This document shows positions 46,668 through 58,228 of a stretch of 64,000 nt of DNA, one piece after another. Source of the DNA: Pseudomonas lalkuanensis (GTDB taxonomy: Bacteria > Pseudomonadota > Gammaproteobacteria > Pseudomonadales > Pseudomonadaceae). Under the pieces are notes generated by a model. It saw only the letters and a list, made by a program, of their open reading frames with translations, did no database searches and was not told where the DNA came from. Position 1 is the stretch's first letter. Every line of letters begins with the position of its first letter. The stretch is taken from the NCBI RefSeq assembly GCF_008807375.1, contig NZ_CP043311.1:5064001-5128000 (forward strand), read 5' to 3'. The position numbers and the translations under genes are program-made.

Positions 46668-48776
46668 TCAGACGCCGGAAGCTTCGGCAGCTTCCACGTC
46701 CTTAATCGACAGCTTGATGCGGCCACGGTTGTCGACGTCGAGAACCAGGACTTTGACTTCCTGGCCTTCCTGCAGAACGTCGGTGACCTTGTCGATGCGC
46801 TTGTCGCTGATCTGCGAGATGTGCACCAGACCGTCCTTGCCCGGCAGGATGTTGACGAAGGCGCCGAAGTCGACGATGCGCTCGACCTTGCCCACGTACA
46901 CCTTGCCGACTTCGGCTTCAGCGGTGATACCCAGAACGCGCTGACGTGCAGCCTCGGCAGCTTCCTTGGTTTCGCCGAAGATCTTCACGCTGCCATCGTC
47001 TTCGATGTCGATGGAGGCCTTGGTTTCTTCGCAGATCGAGCGGATGGTGGCGCCGCCCTTGCCGATTACGTCGCGGATCTTATCGGTGTCGATCTTCATC
47101 GCGATCATGGTCGGAGCGTTGGCAGACAGCTCGCTGCGGGACTGGGCGATCACCTGGTTCATCTGGCCGAGGATGTTCAGACGCGCTTCCAGAGCCTGCT
47201 CCAGAGCGATCTCCATGATCTCTTCGGTGATGCCGTTGATCTTGATGTCCATCTGCAGCGCGGTCACGCCCTTGGCGGTACCGGCTACCTTGAAGTCCAT
47301 GTCGCCCAGGTGGTCTTCGTCGCCCAGGATGTCGGTCAGGACGGCGAACTTGTCACCTTCCTTCACCAGACCCATGGCGATACCGGCAACCGGCGCCTTC
47401 ATCGGCACACCGGCGTCCATCAGGGCCAGGGAAGCGCCGCAGACGGAAGCCATGGAGCTGGAGCCGTTGGACTCGGTGATCTCGGAAACCACGCGGATGG
47501 TGTAGGGGAACTCGTCACCTTTCGGCAGCATGGCGGAAACGCCACGACGGGCCAGACGGCCGTGGCCGATTTCGCGGCGGCCAGCGCTGCCCATACGACC
47601 GCACTCACCTACCGAGAAGGGCGGGAAGTTGTAGTGCAGCATGAAGGCGTCCTTGCGCTCGCCTTCCAGGGTGTCCAGCAGCTGGGCGTCACGGGCGGTG
47701 CCGAGGGTGGCGACGACCAGGGCCTGGGTTTCACCACGGGTGAACAGGGCGGAACCGTGGGTCTTGTCCAGCACGCCGACTTCGATCTTCAGCGGACGTA
47801 CGGTGCGGGTGTCACGGCCATCGATACGCGGCTTGCCGTTGACAATGTTCTCGCGAACGGTGCGGTATTCCAGCAGGCCGAAGGCGTCTTTCACCTCACC
47901 AGTCGGGAACTGGCCTTCTTCCTCGCCAGCGAAGCGGGCAACGACCTGGTCGCGCAGCTCGTCCAGGCGGTTGTAGCGGTCCTGCTTGATGGTGATGGTG
48001 TAGGCCTGGGAGATGGCCTCGCCGAACTCGGCCTTGATGGCGCCGAGCAGAGCGGTGTTTTCAGCCGGGGCGGTCCAGTTCCAGGCCGGTTTGCCGGCTT
48101 CGGCAGCGAATTCCTTGACCGCGGTGATCACGGACTGGAATTCCTGGTGGGCGAACAGAACGGCGCCCAGCATCTGGTCTTCGGTCAGCTCCTGGGCTTC
48201 GGACTCAACCATCAGCACGGCGTCTTCGGTACCGGCAACGACCATGTCCAGGGCGGAGGCTTTCAGCTGCTCGTAGTTGGGGTTCAGCAGGTAGCCGGCT
48301 TCTTCGTGGTAGGCCACGCGCGCGGCACCGATCGGGCCGTTGAACGGAATGCCGGAGATGGCCAGGGCCGCGGAAGTACCGATCATGGAAGCGATGTCCG
48401 GATCGGTCTTCTTGTTGGTGGAGACCACGGTGCAGATGACCTGGACTTCGTTCAGGAAACCTTCCGGGAACAGCGGGCGGATCGGACGGTCGATCAGGCG
48501 CGAGGTCAGGGTTTCCTTCTCGGAAGGACGGCCTTCACGCTTGAAGAAACCACCGGGGATACGGCCAGCGGCGTAGGTTTTCTCCTGGTAGTGGACGGAC
48601 AGCGGGAAGAAACCCTTGCCCGGGTCGGCCTGCTTGGCGCCGACCACGGTCACCAGAACGGTGACGTCTTCGTCCATGGTGACCAGAACGGCACCGGAAG
48701 CTTGACGGGCGATACGGCCAGTCTCGAGGGTAACGGTCGATTGACCGAACTGGAACTTCTTGATTACCGGGTTCAC
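46668..48776 (-). CDS. pnp: Polyribonucleotide nucleotidyltransferase
   Basis: PNPase degrades RNA from the 3' end by phosphorolysis and is part of the degradosome. The 702-residue protein has two RNase PH domains (about 1-215 and 310-545, with the active-site [10 protein letters not shown] region of the second), a KH domain (about 550-615, [11 protein letters not shown]) and an S1 domain (about 618-695, [27 protein letters not shown]). It follows rpsO, as in other bacteria. A 22-base-pair hairpin stands in its leader, a candidate RNase III site for autoregulation. Confidence 0.97.
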   Translation of the reverse strand: MNPVIKKFQFGQSTVTLETGRIARQASGAVLVTMDEDVTVLVTVVGAKQADPGKGFFPLSVHYQEKTYAAGRIPGGFFKREGRPSEKETLTSRLIDRPIRPLFPEGFLNEVQVICTVVSTNKKTDPDIASMIGTSAALAISGIPFNGPIGAARVAYHEEAGYLLNPNYEQLKASALDMVVAGTEDAVLMVESEAQELTEDQMLGAVLFAHQEFQSVITAVKEFAAEAGKPAWNWTAPAENTALLGAIKAEFGEAISQAYTITIKQDRYNRLDELRDQVVARFAGEEEGQFPTGEVKDAFGLLEYRTVRENIVNGKPRIDGRDTRTVRPLKIEVGVLDKTHGSALFTRGETQALVVATLGTARDAQLLDTLEGERKDAFMLHYNFPPFSVGECGRMGSAGRREIGHGRLARRGVSAMLPKGDEFPYTIRVVSEITESNGSSSMASVCGASLALMDAGVPMKAPVAGIAMGLVKEGDKFAVLTDILGDEDHLGDMDFKVAGTAKGVTALQMDIKINGITEEIMEIALEQALEARLNILGQMNQVIAQSRSELSANAPTMIAMKIDTDKIRDVIGKGGATIRSICEETKASIDIEDDGSVKIFGETKEAAEAARQRVLGITAEAEVGKVYVGKVERIVDFGAFVNILPGKDGLVHISQISDKRIDKVTDVLQEGQEVKVLVLDVDNRGRIKLSIKDVEAAEASGV

Positions 48777-48860
48777 GGTGTTTTCCTTCTCTATGTTGCC
48801 TTGGGGGAAATCGTGGGAGAGGCGGGAGTCGGACCCGTTTCAATCCCTTAAAAAACCAGA

Positions 48861-48910
48861 AGCTGGAAAGCCGAAAGCTGGAACGATGTCCAGCTTCCGG
48901 TTTTCCAGCT
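48861..48910 (-). promoter_or_regulatory. Long hairpin in the rpsO-pnp intercistronic region
   Basis: Two 22-base arms (48861-48882 and 48889-48910) pair at 20 of 22 positions around a six-base loop. The hairpin begins 20 bases after the rpsO stop and ends about 85 bases before the pnp ATG, with a TTTTTT-rich tail next to it on the minus strand (48856-48850). It could be a partial terminator for rpsO, an RNase III cleavage site that starts pnp autoregulation as in E. coli, or both. Confidence 0.65.
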
Positions 48911-48929
48911 TCCAGCTCATCTGAGTCGC

Positions 48930-49199
48930 TTAGCGACGCAGACCCAGACGACCGATCAGGGCGCTGTAACGAGAGGTGTCCTTACCCTTCAGGTAGTCCA
49001 GCAGCTTGCGGCGCTGGTTAACCATGCGGATCAGACCACGACGGGAGTGGTGGTCTTTGCCGTTGGCCTTGAAGTGATCCTGCAGCTTGTTGATGTTGGC
49101 GGTCAGCAGGGCAACCTGCACTTCCGGAGAACCGGTATCGCCTTCAGCTTGCTTGTACTCGTTAACGATCTGGGCTTTTTCAGTAACGCTCAGTGCCAT
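48930..49199 (-). CDS. rpsO: 30S ribosomal protein S15
   Basis: S15 (89 residues) binds 16S rRNA early in 30S assembly and often represses its own mRNA. Typical signatures are [17 protein letters not shown] (about 21-37) and the [23 protein letters not shown] core. GAGGAAG precedes the ATG. The 94-base leader to truB may hold the S15 operator and a promoter; no clear pseudoknot could be drawn by eye. Confidence 0.98.
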   Translation of the reverse strand: MALSVTEKAQIVNEYKQAEGDTGSPEVQVALLTANINKLQDHFKANGKDHHSRRGLIRMVNQRRKLLDYLKGKDTSRYSALIGRLGLRR

Positions 49200-49293
49200 G
49201 ATGGGCTTCCTCTGAGAGTAATAGGCCGGGACCTTCGCCCCGTGTTCAAAAAAGAGGATTGACCGTGCCTATTAACAGCCATCCTCGGATCGG

Positions 49294-50211
49294 TCATTCC
49301 GACCGAATCAGTCGACGCGGCGCAACGCGCCCGTCATCGCTCACTTCACCGATTCCGATGAAGCGACCGGTGTGATCCTGTACTCGCATCATGCCGAACT
49401 TGGGTGCTTCCGGAGCCCGCACCGGCTGGCCATGAAGCCAGTAGTAGGCGCTGTGCTCGGTCAGCTGGATCAGCGGCCAGTGCTCCAGCCCGCTGTCGAC
49501 CGGCAGGAGGAACTGGTCGAGTGCCTCGTTGCCACCCTCGGCGTGGACCTTCTCCAGGGTCTCCAGGCTGATCGCCTGGGCCAGCACGAAGGGGCCCGCC
49601 TGGGTCCGGCGCAGCTCTGCCACATGTGCCCCGCATCCCAGTGCCTGGCCGAGATCCTCGACCAGGGTGCGGATATAGGTGCCCTTGCTGCAAGCTACGG
49701 CCAGTCTTGCATGGCCGTTTTCACAGGCCAGCAAATCCAAGCGCGCAATAGTAACAGAACGCGCTTCGCGCTCCACTACTTCGCCAGCACGAGCCAGCTT
49801 GTAGAGGGGTTGGCCGTCCTTCTTCAGGGCCGAGTACATCGGAGGTATCTGCTTGATTTCACCGCGAAAACGCGGCAGCAGCGCCTCGATATCCTGGCGA
49901 CCAACGGTCACCTCGCGACGTTCGATCACTTCACCTTCGGCGTCGCCGGTGGAAGTGGTGACGCCCAGCTGGGCCAGGGTTTCATAGCCCTTGTCGGCGT
50001 CCAGCAGGTATTGGGAAAACTTGGTCGCCTCGCCGAAGCACAGCGGCAGGACGCCGGTGGCCAGGGGGTCGAGACTGCCGGTATGGCCGGCCTTCTCGGC
50101 ATTGAGCAGCCAGCGCACCTTCTGCAGCGCGGCGTTGGAACTCATGCCGCGCGGCTTGTCGAGGATCAGCACGCCGCTGACGTTGCGGCGGATACGTTTC
50201 ACCTGGGCCAC
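49294..50211 (-). CDS. truB: tRNA pseudouridine(55) synthase
   Basis: TruB makes pseudouridine 55 in the T-loop of tRNAs and also acts as a tRNA chaperone. The 305-residue protein holds the catalytic aspartate in [19 protein letters not shown] (about residue 47), [13 protein letters not shown] and [10 protein letters not shown]. The start is GTG at 50211 (VAQVKRIRR), four bases after the rbfA stop; the longer frame inside rbfA is unlikely. Confidence 0.96.
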   Translation of the reverse strand: MAQVKRIRRNVSGVLILDKPRGMSSNAALQKVRWLLNAEKAGHTGSLDPLATGVLPLCFGEATKFSQYLLDADKGYETLAQLGVTTSTGDAEGEVIERREVTVGRQDIEALLPRFRGEIKQIPPMYSALKKDGQPLYKLARAGEVVEREARSVTIARLDLLACENGHARLAVACSKGTYIRTLVEDLGQALGCGAHVAELRRTQAGPFVLAQAISLETLEKVHAEGGNEALDQFLLPVDSGLEHWPLIQLTEHSAYYWLHGQPVRAPEAPKFGMMRVQDHTGRFIGIGEVSDDGRVAPRRLIRSE

Positions 50212-50215
50212 GCCA

Positions 50216-50605
50216 TCACTCCTCGTCGCTGCCCTGGTGCTTGCGGTCTTCCGCCACGGCACGCTCGATCAGCGCCGACAGTTCCGCGCCACGACGGATG
50301 CTGGCGTCGTAGTGGAAGTGCAGTTGCGGCACGCTGCGCAGCTTCATGGCCTTGCCTAGCTGCATGCGCAGGAAGCCGGCGGCGTCCTGCAGGATGTCGA
50401 GGTTCAACTCGACCTTCTCGGCATTATCGTCCTGGCCCATCACGGTGATGAACACCTTGGCGTGGGACAGGTCGCGGCTCACGTCCACTGCGGTGATGGT
50501 CACCAGCCCCAGGCGCGGGTCCTTGATCTCACGCTGGATCAGCAGCGCCAGTTCGCGCTGCATCTGGTCGCCGATGCGTTGGGTACGGCTGTAATCTTTA
50601 GCCAT
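50216..50605 (-). CDS. rbfA: 30S ribosome-binding factor A
   Basis: RbfA (129 residues) helps 16S 5'-end maturation and cold adaptation. It is a KH-type fold with [42 protein letters not shown] and the C-terminal [12 protein letters not shown]. It lies between infB and truB in the classic nusA-infB operon order, with a hairpin in the 94-base gap after infB. Confidence 0.97.
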   Translation of the reverse strand: MAKDYSRTQRIGDQMQRELALLIQREIKDPRLGLVTITAVDVSRDLSHAKVFITVMGQDDNAEKVELNLDILQDAAGFLRMQLGKAMKLRSVPQLHFHYDASIRRGAELSALIERAVAEDRKHQGSDEE

Positions 50606-50630
50606 TTCGTTTCACTCATGAACGCTTAAA

Positions 50631-50682
50631 AGCCGAAAGCCAGGAGTGGAAAGCGATGGCTTCCAGCTCCTGGCTCCCGGCT
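50631..50682 (-). promoter_or_regulatory. Long hairpin between infB and rbfA
   Basis: Arms 50631-50651 and 50661-50682 pair over about 20 positions with one bulge around a nine-base loop. Like the hairpin upstream of pnp, it contains AAAGCCGAAAGC on one arm, a GATG loop and CTTCCAGCT on the other. It begins 18 bases after the infB stop and is a candidate processing or stability element in the nusA-infB-rbfA transcript. Confidence 0.6.
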
Positions 50683-50699
50683 TGTGGCAAGCGCGACAC

Positions 50700-53246
50700 T
50701 TACAGGGTGCGCGCCACCTGGACCTTCTCGAAGACTTCGATCTTGTCGCCGACCTTGACGTCGTTGTAGCTCTTCACGCCGATACCGCACTCCATGCCGG
50801 CACGCACCTCGGACACGTCGTCCTTGAAGCGGCGCAGGGATTCCAGTTCGCCTTCGAAGATCACTACATCGTCGCGCAGTACGCGGATCGGACGGTTGCG
50901 GTGTACCAGACCCTCGGTAACCATGCAGCCGGCGACCGCACCGAACTTCGGCGAACGGAACACGTCGCGCACCTCGGCGATGCCCAGGATGTTCTCCCGG
51001 ACTTCGCTGCCCAGCATGCCGGACAGTGCTTTCTTAACGTCTTCGATGATGTCGTAGATGATGTTGTAGTAGCGCAGGTCCAGACCTTCCTGCTCGACGA
51101 TCTTGCGCGCGCCAGCGTCGGCACGCACGTTGAAGCCGAACAGCACGGCGTTGGACGCCAGCGCCAGGTTGGCGTCGCTCTCGGTGATACCACCTACGCC
51201 GCCACCCACAACACGCACCTGGACTTCTTCGTTGCCGATGTCGGACAGGGCACCCTGCAGGGCCTCGAGAGAACCACGCACATCGGACTTGAGCACGATG
51301 TTGAGGGTCTTCTTCTCGTCCTGGCCCATGCTCTCGAAGATATTCTCGAGCTTGGAGGATTGCTGGCGAGCCAGTTTGACTTCGCGGAACTTGCCCTGGC
51401 GGAACAGCGCGACTTCGCGAGCCTTCTTCTCGTCGGCAACCACGGTCAGGTCGTCACCGGCGTCCGGCGTACCGTCCAGGCCGAGGATTTCGACCGGGAT
51501 GGACGGGCCAGCTTCTTTCACCGGCTTGCCGTTCTCGTCGAGCATGGCGCGGACGCGGCCATAGTTGACGCCGCAGAGGACCATGTCGCCCTGACGCAGG
51601 GTACCGTCCTGTACCAGCACGGTAGCGACCGGACCACGGCCCTTGTCCAGGCGGGATTCGACCACGACACCACGACCGGGGGCCGACGGGGTGGCGGTGA
51701 GTTCCAGAACTTCAGCCTGCAGCAGAACGGCTTCGAGCAGTTCGTCGACACCGGTACCGGCCTTGGCCGACACAGGTACGAACTGAGTATCGCCGCCCCA
51801 CTCTTCCGGGATCACATCCAGAGCGGCCAGGCCGTTCTTGATGTTGTCCGGGTTGGCTTCGGGCTTGTCCATCTTGTTGACCGCGACCACGATCGGAACG
51901 CCAGCCGCTTTCGCGTGCTGTACGGCTTCCACGGTCTGCGGCATCACGCCGTCATCGGCCGCCACCACCAGGATGACGATGTCAGTGGCCTTGGCACCAC
52001 GAGCACGCATGGCGGTGAACGCCGCGTGACCCGGGGTGTCCAGGAAGGTCACCATGCCGCGATCGGTTTCCACGTGGTAGGCACCGATGTGCTGGGTGAT
52101 GCCACCCGCTTCACCGCTGGCCACCTTGGTACGACGGATGTAGTCGAGCAGAGAGGTCTTGCCGTGGTCGACGTGACCCATCACGGTCACCACCGGCGCA
52201 CGAGTCAGGGCCTCGCCTTCGAACTTCAGGGACTCGGCCAGTTGCTCTTCCAGGGCGTTCTCGTTGACCAGTTTGACCTTGTGGCCGAGTTCTTCGGCGA
52301 TCAGTTGGGCGGTCTCGCGATCGAGCACCTGGTTGATGGTCACCGGAGTGCCCATCTTGAACATGAACTTGACGACTTCTGCGCCCTTGACGGACATCTG
52401 GGCGGCCAGTTCGGCCACGGTTATGGTCTCGCCAATGCTGACTTCACGCACGATAGGTCCTGTCGGGCTCTGGAACCCGTGCTGGTTACGCTTCTTCAGC
52501 TTGGACTTGCCGCCACGCCCACCACGACGACCGAAGGAATCGCTTTCCTCTTCGGTGCTGCGCGGGGCAACGCGGGGGGCAGGAGCCTTTTCTTTTTCCT
52601 TTAGCGAAGGACGGTGCTGCGCATGCTTGCGGTCGCGGCGATCGTCTTCGTCGCGAGCGCGCTCGGGGCGACGCACTTCCTCTTTCTTGCGCTCGGCGCC
52701 AGCGGCTGCGGCACCGGCGGCTGCACCAGCGGCCGGAGCGGCAGTGGCAGCAACAGGAGCGGCAGTAGCAGGCTCGACAGCCGGAGCGGCATTGACCGTG
52801 GTGGTTTGGGCTGTTTCCTTGGCGCGAGCTTCAGCTTCACGGCGAGCGGCCTCTTCGGCGCGCTGACGAGCTTCTTCCTCGGCCTTCAGGCGAGCGGCTT
52901 CCTCCGCAGCGCGCTGCTCTTCGAGTTCGCGCTGGCGTTCAGCCTCGATCTCGTCAGGGCTGCGCTTGACGTAGGTCTTCTTCTTGCGCACTTCGACATT
53001 GATGGTCTTGCTACCCGCAACCTTCAACGTGGTAGTGGTTTTGCGCTGCAGGGTAATCTTGCGCGGCTCTTCCAGGCGTTCGCCGTGACTGCTCTTGAGA
53101 TGGGCCAGTAGGGCCTGCTTCTCATTGTCGGTTACAACCTGCTCGGCGCTGGTGTGCGGCAATCCCGCCTCGCGCATCTGCAGCAGCAGGCGCTCCACCG
53201 GTGTATCGACCACCTGGGCCAGTTCTTTCACCGTGACTTGCGTCAT
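50700..53246 (-). CDS. infB: Translation initiation factor IF-2
   Basis: IF-2 brings fMet-tRNA to the 30S subunit and promotes subunit joining. The 848-residue form has an IF2N domain (about 1-50), a charged Ala/Glu/Arg-rich linker (about 90-260), a second N-region, and the GTPase with [10 protein letters not shown] (about 355-364), DTPGHAAF and NKMD, followed by domains II-IV. Full-length alpha form. It lies between nusA and rbfA in one operon; its initiator tRNA gene is upstream in the same cluster. Confidence 0.98.
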   Translation of the reverse strand: MTQVTVKELAQVVDTPVERLLLQMREAGLPHTSAEQVVTDNEKQALLAHLKSSHGERLEEPRKITLQRKTTTTLKVAGSKTINVEVRKKKTYVKRSPDEIEAERQRELEEQRAAEEAARLKAEEEARQRAEEAARREAEARAKETAQTTTVNAAPAVEPATAAPVAATAAPAAGAAAGAAAAGAERKKEEVRRPERARDEDDRRDRKHAQHRPSLKEKEKAPAPRVAPRSTEEESDSFGRRGGRGGKSKLKKRNQHGFQSPTGPIVREVSIGETITVAELAAQMSVKGAEVVKFMFKMGTPVTINQVLDRETAQLIAEELGHKVKLVNENALEEQLAESLKFEGEALTRAPVVTVMGHVDHGKTSLLDYIRRTKVASGEAGGITQHIGAYHVETDRGMVTFLDTPGHAAFTAMRARGAKATDIVILVVAADDGVMPQTVEAVQHAKAAGVPIVVAVNKMDKPEANPDNIKNGLAALDVIPEEWGGDTQFVPVSAKAGTGVDELLEAVLLQAEVLELTATPSAPGRGVVVESRLDKGRGPVATVLVQDGTLRQGDMVLCGVNYGRVRAMLDENGKPVKEAGPSIPVEILGLDGTPDAGDDLTVVADEKKAREVALFRQGKFREVKLARQQSSKLENIFESMGQDEKKTLNIVLKSDVRGSLEALQGALSDIGNEEVQVRVVGGGVGGITESDANLALASNAVLFGFNVRADAGARKIVEQEGLDLRYYNIIYDIIEDVKKALSGMLGSEVRENILGIAEVRDVFRSPKFGAVAGCMVTEGLVHRNRPIRVLRDDVVIFEGELESLRRFKDDVSEVRAGMECGIGVKSYNDVKVGDKIEVFEKVQVARTL

Positions 53247-53272
53247 GCACTTCTCTCCTCAGGCCGCGATAC

Positions 53273-54754
53273 TTACTCGAACCAGTGGGCTCGGGCGGCC
53301 ATGATCAGCTTGCCGGCACGCTCTTCGTCCATGCCGTCGATGTCGAGCAGGTCGTCAATCGACTGCTCGGCCAGGTCTTCGCGGTTAATAACGCCACGTA
53401 CGGCGAGTTCAACAGCCAGATCCTTGTCCATGCCTTCCAGGGAAAGCAGGTCCTCGGCAGGCTGGGCATCCGCCAGCTTCTCTTCGGTCGCGATGGCCTT
53501 GGTCAGCAGGCGGTCCTTCGCACGGGCACGCAGCTCGTTGACGATGTCCTCGTCGAAGCCGTCGATGCTGAGCATTTCTTCCATGGGCACGTAGGCGATT
53601 TCTTCCAGGCTGGTGAAACCTTCTTCCACCAGTACCTGAGCCAGCTCTTCGTCCACTTCCAGTTCTTCGACGAAGGCACGCAGGATGTCACCGGTTTCGG
53701 CTTGCTGCTTGGCCTGGATGTCCGCTTCGGTCATCACGTTCAGGGTCCAGCCGGTAAGCTGGCTGGCCAGGCGCACGTTCTGGCCGCCACGGCCGATGGC
53801 CTGGGCCAGGTTGTCTTCGGCAACGGCGATGTCCATTGCATGGGCATCTTCGTCGACGATGATCGCCACCACTTCGGCCGGAGCCATGGCGTTGATCACA
53901 AACTGTGCAGGGTTGTCGTCCCACAGGACGATGTCGACGCGCTCGCCACCCAGTTCGCCGGATACGGCCTGGACGCGGGAACCGCGCATGCCGATGCAGG
54001 CGCCCTGGGGATCGATACGCTTGTCCTTGGAGCGAACGGCGATCTTGGCGCGGGAACCCGGATCACGGGAGGCGGCCATCACTTCGATCAGCTCCTCGGC
54101 GATTTCCGGCACTTCGATGCGGAACAGTTCGATCAACATCTGCGGCGCAGTGCGCGACAGGATCAGCTGCGGGCCACGGTTCTCGGTGCGAATTTCCTTC
54201 AGCAGGGCACGTACGCGGGCGCCGACGCGGAAGGTTTCGCGCGCGATGATGTCCTCGCGGGCCAGCAACGCTTCGGCGTTGTTGCCAAGGTCGACGATCA
54301 CGTTATCGCGGGTGACCTTCTTCACGGTGCCGGAAATGATGTCGCCCAGCTTCTCGCGGTAGGCTTCGACAACCTGCGCGCGCTCGGCTTCGCGCACTTT
54401 CTGCACGATGACCTGCTTGGCGGTCTGGGCAGCGATGCGGCCAAACTCGATGGACTCGATCTTCTCTTCGATGATGTCGCCGATCTTGGCTTTCTCATCG
54501 CGCTCCTGGGCCTGATCCAGGGTCAGCTGGATAGCCGGATCCTCGAAATCAGTTTCCTCGACCACAGTCCAGCGACGGAAGGTGTCGTAGTTACCGCTCT
54601 GACGGTTGATCGACACACGCAGGTCGACCTCGTCCTCGTAACGTTTCTTGGTAGCAGTGGCCAGGGCCAGCTCCAGCGCCTCGAAAATCACGCCAGCCGG
54701 TACACCTTTTTCGTTGGATACCGACTCAACAACCAGCAGTACTTCTTTGCTCAT
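53273..54754 (-). CDS. nusA: Transcription termination/antitermination factor NusA
   Basis: NusA (493 residues) binds RNA polymerase and affects pausing, termination and rRNA antitermination. It has an N-terminal polymerase-binding domain (about 1-125), an S1 domain (about 132-200), two KH domains (about 205-345, with [17 protein letters not shown] and [13 protein letters not shown]) and two acidic repeats at the C-terminus (about 360-490), the latter typical of proteobacterial NusA. ATG 54754 ([10 protein letters not shown]) gives the usual length; the extension to 54775 is not supported. Confidence 0.98.
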   Translation of the reverse strand: MSKEVLLVVESVSNEKGVPAGVIFEALELALATATKKRYEDEVDLRVSINRQSGNYDTFRRWTVVEETDFEDPAIQLTLDQAQERDEKAKIGDIIEEKIESIEFGRIAAQTAKQVIVQKVREAERAQVVEAYREKLGDIISGTVKKVTRDNVIVDLGNNAEALLAREDIIARETFRVGARVRALLKEIRTENRGPQLILSRTAPQMLIELFRIEVPEIAEELIEVMAASRDPGSRAKIAVRSKDKRIDPQGACIGMRGSRVQAVSGELGGERVDIVLWDDNPAQFVINAMAPAEVVAIIVDEDAHAMDIAVAEDNLAQAIGRGGQNVRLASQLTGWTLNVMTEADIQAKQQAETGDILRAFVEELEVDEELAQVLVEEGFTSLEEIAYVPMEEMLSIDGFDEDIVNELRARAKDRLLTKAIATEEKLADAQPAEDLLSLEGMDKDLAVELAVRGVINREDLAEQSIDDLLDIDGMDEERAGKLIMAARAHWFE

Positions 54755-54801
54755 CGTACGCCTCGCCTTTCGCAATCCATTGGATCCGCGGGATCCGCGT
54801 C

Positions 54802-55260
54802 TCAGTCAAAACGGGGAATGATGTTGGCCTTGTCGATCAGTTCGATCGGCAGGAGGAACTCGCGGTCTTCAATGAGAACCACCACGTCCTGCTCCTCCAC
54901 CCCGCGGAGAAGCCCCTGAAAATTGCGTCGTCCTTCAAAGGGAGAACGCAGCTTGATCTTGACCAGTTCACCAGCGTGGGCCGCGAACTGTTCAAGGGTG
55001 AACAGCGGACGATCCATGCCTGGCGACGATACTTCGAGGGTGTACTCGCTGCTGATCGGGTCCTCGACATCGAGCACGCCGCTGATCTGACGGCTGACTT
55101 TCTCGCAGTCGTCTACCAGGATGCCGTTTTCGTGATCGATGTAGATCCGCAGCAGCGAATGCCGCCCTTGAGACAGGAACTCGATGCCCCAGCACTGATA
55201 ACCGAGCGCTTCGACTACCGGGGCCAACAAGGCCTGCAACTGTTCTAGCTTGCTCGACAC
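54802..55260 (-). CDS. rimP: Ribosome maturation factor RimP
   Basis: RimP (152 residues) is needed for 30S maturation. The family pattern is clear: [27 protein letters not shown] (about 17-43), the [19 protein letters not shown] segment and [12 protein letters not shown]. It begins the rimP-nusA-infB part of the operon after the initiator tRNA. Confidence 0.96.
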   Translation of the reverse strand: MSSKLEQLQALLAPVVEALGYQCWGIEFLSQGRHSLLRIYIDHENGILVDDCEKVSRQISGVLDVEDPISSEYTLEVSSPGMDRPLFTLEQFAAHAGELVKIKLRSPFEGRRNFQGLLRGVEEQDVVVLIEDREFLLPIELIDKANIIPRFD

Positions 55261-55357
55261 CTGATCGCCTCTCGCATGCTGTGCAAATAAAAAATGGGCG
55301 AAACGCCCATCCCTTCAAACCACCTGATCATTGATCGGAGGCCAACTGTCCAGCTAG

Positions 55358-55381
55358 CAAAAAGCCCCTAAAAAGGGGCTT
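55358..55381 (-). terminator. Terminator after tRNA-fMet
   Basis: On the minus strand AGCCCCT / AGGGGCT is followed by TTTTTGC, nine bases past the tRNA CCA end. Some transcripts may read through into rimP, as in the metY-rimP operon of E. coli. Confidence 0.75.
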
Positions 55382-55390
55382 CGCGACTAC

Positions 55391-55467
<77 letters not shown>

Positions 55468-55530
55468 TCAAAGCTGGTGCGAGATTATACGGCCAGCACC
55501 TTGCATGGTCAACCGAACATCCCGCGAAGA

Positions 55531-55556
55531 AGAAAGCCCGCATCTCTGCGGGCCTC
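55531..55556 (-). terminator. Terminator after tRNA-Leu
   Basis: On the minus strand GCCCGCA / TGCGGGC is followed by TTTCTTCTTC, just past the tRNA-Leu gene. Confidence 0.75.
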
Positions 55557-55564
55557 TCTTTATA

Positions 55565-55650
55565 TGGTACCGAGGAGGGGACTCGAACCCCTACAGCCTA
55601 TGGCCACTACCACCTCAAGGTAGCGTGTCTACCAATTCCACCACCTCGGC
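55565..55650 (-). tRNA. tRNA-Leu (GAG)
   Basis: An 86-base class II tRNA with encoded CCA, a long variable arm (TGGCCATAGGCTGT region) and anticodon loop TTGAGGT, anticodon GAG, reading CUU/CUC leucine codons. It follows secG by ten bases, the conserved secG-leuU arrangement. Confidence 0.96.
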
Positions 55651-55660
55651 AAAACTTGCC

Positions 55661-56044
55661 TTACTTCTGCTCCGGAGCCTGAGGCACATCACCCGACTGG
55701 GTAGCTGGCTTCTGCTCTTCGAGCACCGGCACATCGTCAGCTGCCGGCTTGGCGGGTTGAACCTCGAGCGCCGCCGGATCCGGCAGGCCCACGTTGCTCA
55801 GCGCCTCAGCCTTTTCTTTAGCGAAGAACGCTAAGCCCAGGCTGGTAATGAAAAAAACCGCGGCGAGTATACCAGTAAAGCGACTCAAAAAGGTAGCGGA
55901 ACCTTGGCTTCCGAAAACGGTTGCCGAAGCACCAGCACCAAACGAGGCACCAGCATCTGCGCCCTTGCCCTGCTGAACCAGCACCAGGCCTACAACACCC
56001 AGAGCGACCAGCAAGTGCACCACAATAACGACAGTTTCCAGCAT
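55661..56044 (-). CDS. secG: Preprotein translocase subunit SecG
   Basis: SecG (127 residues) assists SecYE in export. It has two membrane helices (about 3-22 and 54-74) joined by the conserved glycine-rich loop [21 protein letters not shown]. The tail after residue 85 is Pro/Ala/Glu-rich and poorly conserved, longer than in E. coli. ATG 56044 ([12 protein letters not shown]) is the family start. It is four bases after tpiA. Confidence 0.96.
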   Translation of the reverse strand: MLETVVIVVHLLVALGVVGLVLVQQGKGADAGASFGAGASATVFGSQGSATFLSRFTGILAAVFFITSLGLAFFAKEKAEALSNVGLPDPAALEVQPAKPAADDVPVLEEQKPATQSGDVPQAPEQK

Positions 56045-56048
56045 CTTG

Positions 56049-56804
56049 TCAGCTTCCTGCGGCGCGACAGATCGCACCGAACTCATCCGCATTCAGGGAG
56101 GCACCACCAACAAGCCCCCCATCGATATCCGGCATGCCGAACAAGTCGGCCGCACTGGCCGCCTTCACACTGCCGCCGTACAGAATCCGTACGCCGCGAG
56201 CAACTTCGGCGTTCTCCGCCGACAGCTGCGAGCGAATAGCCGCATGAACCTCTTGCGCCTGTTGCGGCGAGGCAGTCAGCCCCGTACCTATCGCCCAAAC
56301 CGGCTCATAGGCAATTACCGCTTGCGCAAATGCGCCCACACCAAGCTCTTCGATCACGCTACCCAGCTGACGCCCAACAACCTCGAGCGTCTTGCCAGCT
56401 TCGCGCTGCTCCCGGGTCTCTCCAACGCACAGCACCGGAACCAGACCACAGGATTGAGCAGCAGCGAACTTGCGACTCACGACTTCGTCGCTTTCGCCCA
56501 GAATCAGGCGACGCTCCGAATGACCGACAAGCACCAGGTTGCAACCTACGTCTGCCAACTGACTTGCCGCGACCTCTCCGGTGAGGGCTCCCTGCACCGG
56601 TTCCACCGCACAGTTCTGCGCACCGACGACAATCGACTTGCCATCCAGGCCTTGGATGACCTGATTGATGTACAGACAGGGCGGCATTACCGCGACTTCG
56701 ACGCCAGCAGGCAAGGCCAATTGGCGCAAGCCTTTGATCAGCTCTGCGACGCTGGCGCGGGTACCGTGCATTTTCCAGTTACCGGCTACCAGAGGTCGGC
56801 GCAT
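56049..56804 (-). CDS. tpiA: Triosephosphate isomerase
   Basis: TpiA interconverts dihydroxyacetone phosphate and glyceraldehyde 3-phosphate. The 251-residue TIM barrel has GNWKMHG (Lys11 region), the catalytic His in LVGHSERR (about 95), the catalytic Glu in [15 protein letters not shown] (about 167) and the phosphate loop YGGSVKAAS. It is co-directional with secG, glmM and folP. Confidence 0.97.
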   Translation of the reverse strand: MRRPLVAGNWKMHGTRASVAELIKGLRQLALPAGVEVAVMPPCLYINQVIQGLDGKSIVVGAQNCAVEPVQGALTGEVAASQLADVGCNLVLVGHSERRLILGESDEVVSRKFAAAQSCGLVPVLCVGETREQREAGKTLEVVGRQLGSVIEELGVGAFAQAVIAYEPVWAIGTGLTASPQQAQEVHAAIRSQLSAENAEVARGVRILYGGSVKAASAADLFGMPDIDGGLVGGASLNADEFGAICRAAGS

Positions 56805-56869
56805 GCTTTATCTCGTCGATCAAAGTGGGCGCAGATGTTACCCAAGAGATTTCCAACTAGCAAGAGAAA

Positions 56870-58210
56870 TCAAGCACATACCTCAGTCACGACTTTCGCC
56901 AGCTCTTCGGCATAGCCGCGTACCAGCTTTTCGTCGTCGCCTTCGACCATCACTCGCACAAGCGGCTCGGTGCCGGACTTGCGCAGCAGGACGCGACCGC
57001 GACCAGCCATCTGCTCAGTCACCCGAGCACATGCATCCTGTACCGCCGGGTGCTTGACCGGGTCCACTCCGTTGCCGGCATAGCGCACGTTGATCAGGAC
57101 CTGCGGGCACTTGCGCATGCCCTGGCGCGCCTCTGCCAGCGACTGGCCGCTTCGTTGCAGCGCGAGCAATACTTGCAGAGCGGAGACGATCGCATCGCCA
57201 GTGGTGGTGAAGTGACTGCAAACGATATGACCGGAGTTTTCACCACCCAGGGTCCAACCGTTGGACTGCAGCTCACTCATCACATAACGGTCACCGACCT
57301 TGGCGCGAACGAACGGAATGCCGAGCTCCTTCAGCGCCAGTTCCATGCCGAGATTGCTCATCAGGGTACCGACTACGCCACCCTGCAGCTTGTCGCGACC
57401 ATGCAGGTCGCGGGCGATCAGATAGATCAGCTCGTCGCCGTCAACCACAGTGCCGGTGTGATCCACCATCAGTACACGATCGCCATCGCCATCGAATGCG
57501 ATGCCGATGTCGGCATTCTGCTCGACCACTGCGGCCTGCAGCCTGGCCATGTGGGTCGAACCGCAATCATCGTTGATGTTGAGGCCGTTGGGCTGGTTCG
57601 CCAGCACATGCACCTGGGCGCCCAGCTCACGAAACACGCTGGGAGCGACCTTGTAGGTGGCGCCATGGGCGCAGTCGATTACCAGCTTGAGACCGGCAAA
57701 GTCGGTACTGATGGGAGTGGTGCTCTTGCAGAACTCGATGTAGCGGCCCGCAGCGTCGTTGATCCGAGTCACCTTGCCGAGCTGCTCCGACTCCACCACG
57801 GTCATCGGCTGATCCAGCAGCTCTTCGATCATCAGTTCCACTTCATCCGAGAGCTTGGTGCCCTTGCCGGAGAAGAACTTGATGCCGTTGTCATGGTGCG
57901 GGTTGTGCGAGGCACTGATGACGATCCCGGCATCCGCCAGGAATGTACGGGTGAGGTAGGCGATGGCCGGGGTCGGCATGGGGCCGAGCAGCATCACGTC
58001 GGCACCGGCGGCCAGAAGGCCGGCTTCGAGGGCGGATTCGAACATGTATCCGGAGATGCGCGTGTCCTTGCCGATCAGAATGCGGCTCTTGCCCTGCTTG
58101 CGAAACGCCATGCCGGCAGCCCAACCGAGCTTGAGCATGAAATCCGGAGTAATCGGGAACTGCCCGACACGCCCGCGAATACCGTCGGTGCCAAAATACT
58201 TTCTGCTCAT
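56870..58210 (-). CDS. glmM: Phosphoglucosamine mutase
   Basis: GlmM makes glucosamine 1-phosphate from glucosamine 6-phosphate for UDP-GlcNAc, peptidoglycan and LPS. The 446-residue protein has [12 protein letters not shown] at the start, the phosphoserine loop [17 protein letters not shown] (Ser near 102), the metal loop [13 protein letters not shown] (about 241-253) and the C-terminal phosphate-binding [12 protein letters not shown]. It follows folP by 18 bases, matching the ftsH-folP-glmM order of many bacteria. Confidence 0.97.
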   Translation of the reverse strand: MSRKYFGTDGIRGRVGQFPITPDFMLKLGWAAGMAFRKQGKSRILIGKDTRISGYMFESALEAGLLAAGADVMLLGPMPTPAIAYLTRTFLADAGIVISASHNPHHDNGIKFFSGKGTKLSDEVELMIEELLDQPMTVVESEQLGKVTRINDAAGRYIEFCKSTTPISTDFAGLKLVIDCAHGATYKVAPSVFRELGAQVHVLANQPNGLNINDDCGSTHMARLQAAVVEQNADIGIAFDGDGDRVLMVDHTGTVVDGDELIYLIARDLHGRDKLQGGVVGTLMSNLGMELALKELGIPFVRAKVGDRYVMSELQSNGWTLGGENSGHIVCSHFTTTGDAIVSALQVLLALQRSGQSLAEARQGMRKCPQVLINVRYAGNGVDPVKHPAVQDACARVTEQMAGRGRVLLRKSGTEPLVRVMVEGDDEKLVRGYAEELAKVVTEVCA

Positions 58211-58228
58211 GGGGTGCTCCGTGTTTTC

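Noticed and set aside
46821..48851. 676-codon plus-strand open frame opposite pnp
   Set aside because: pnp is unambiguous on the minus strand. The plus frame is compositional shadow.
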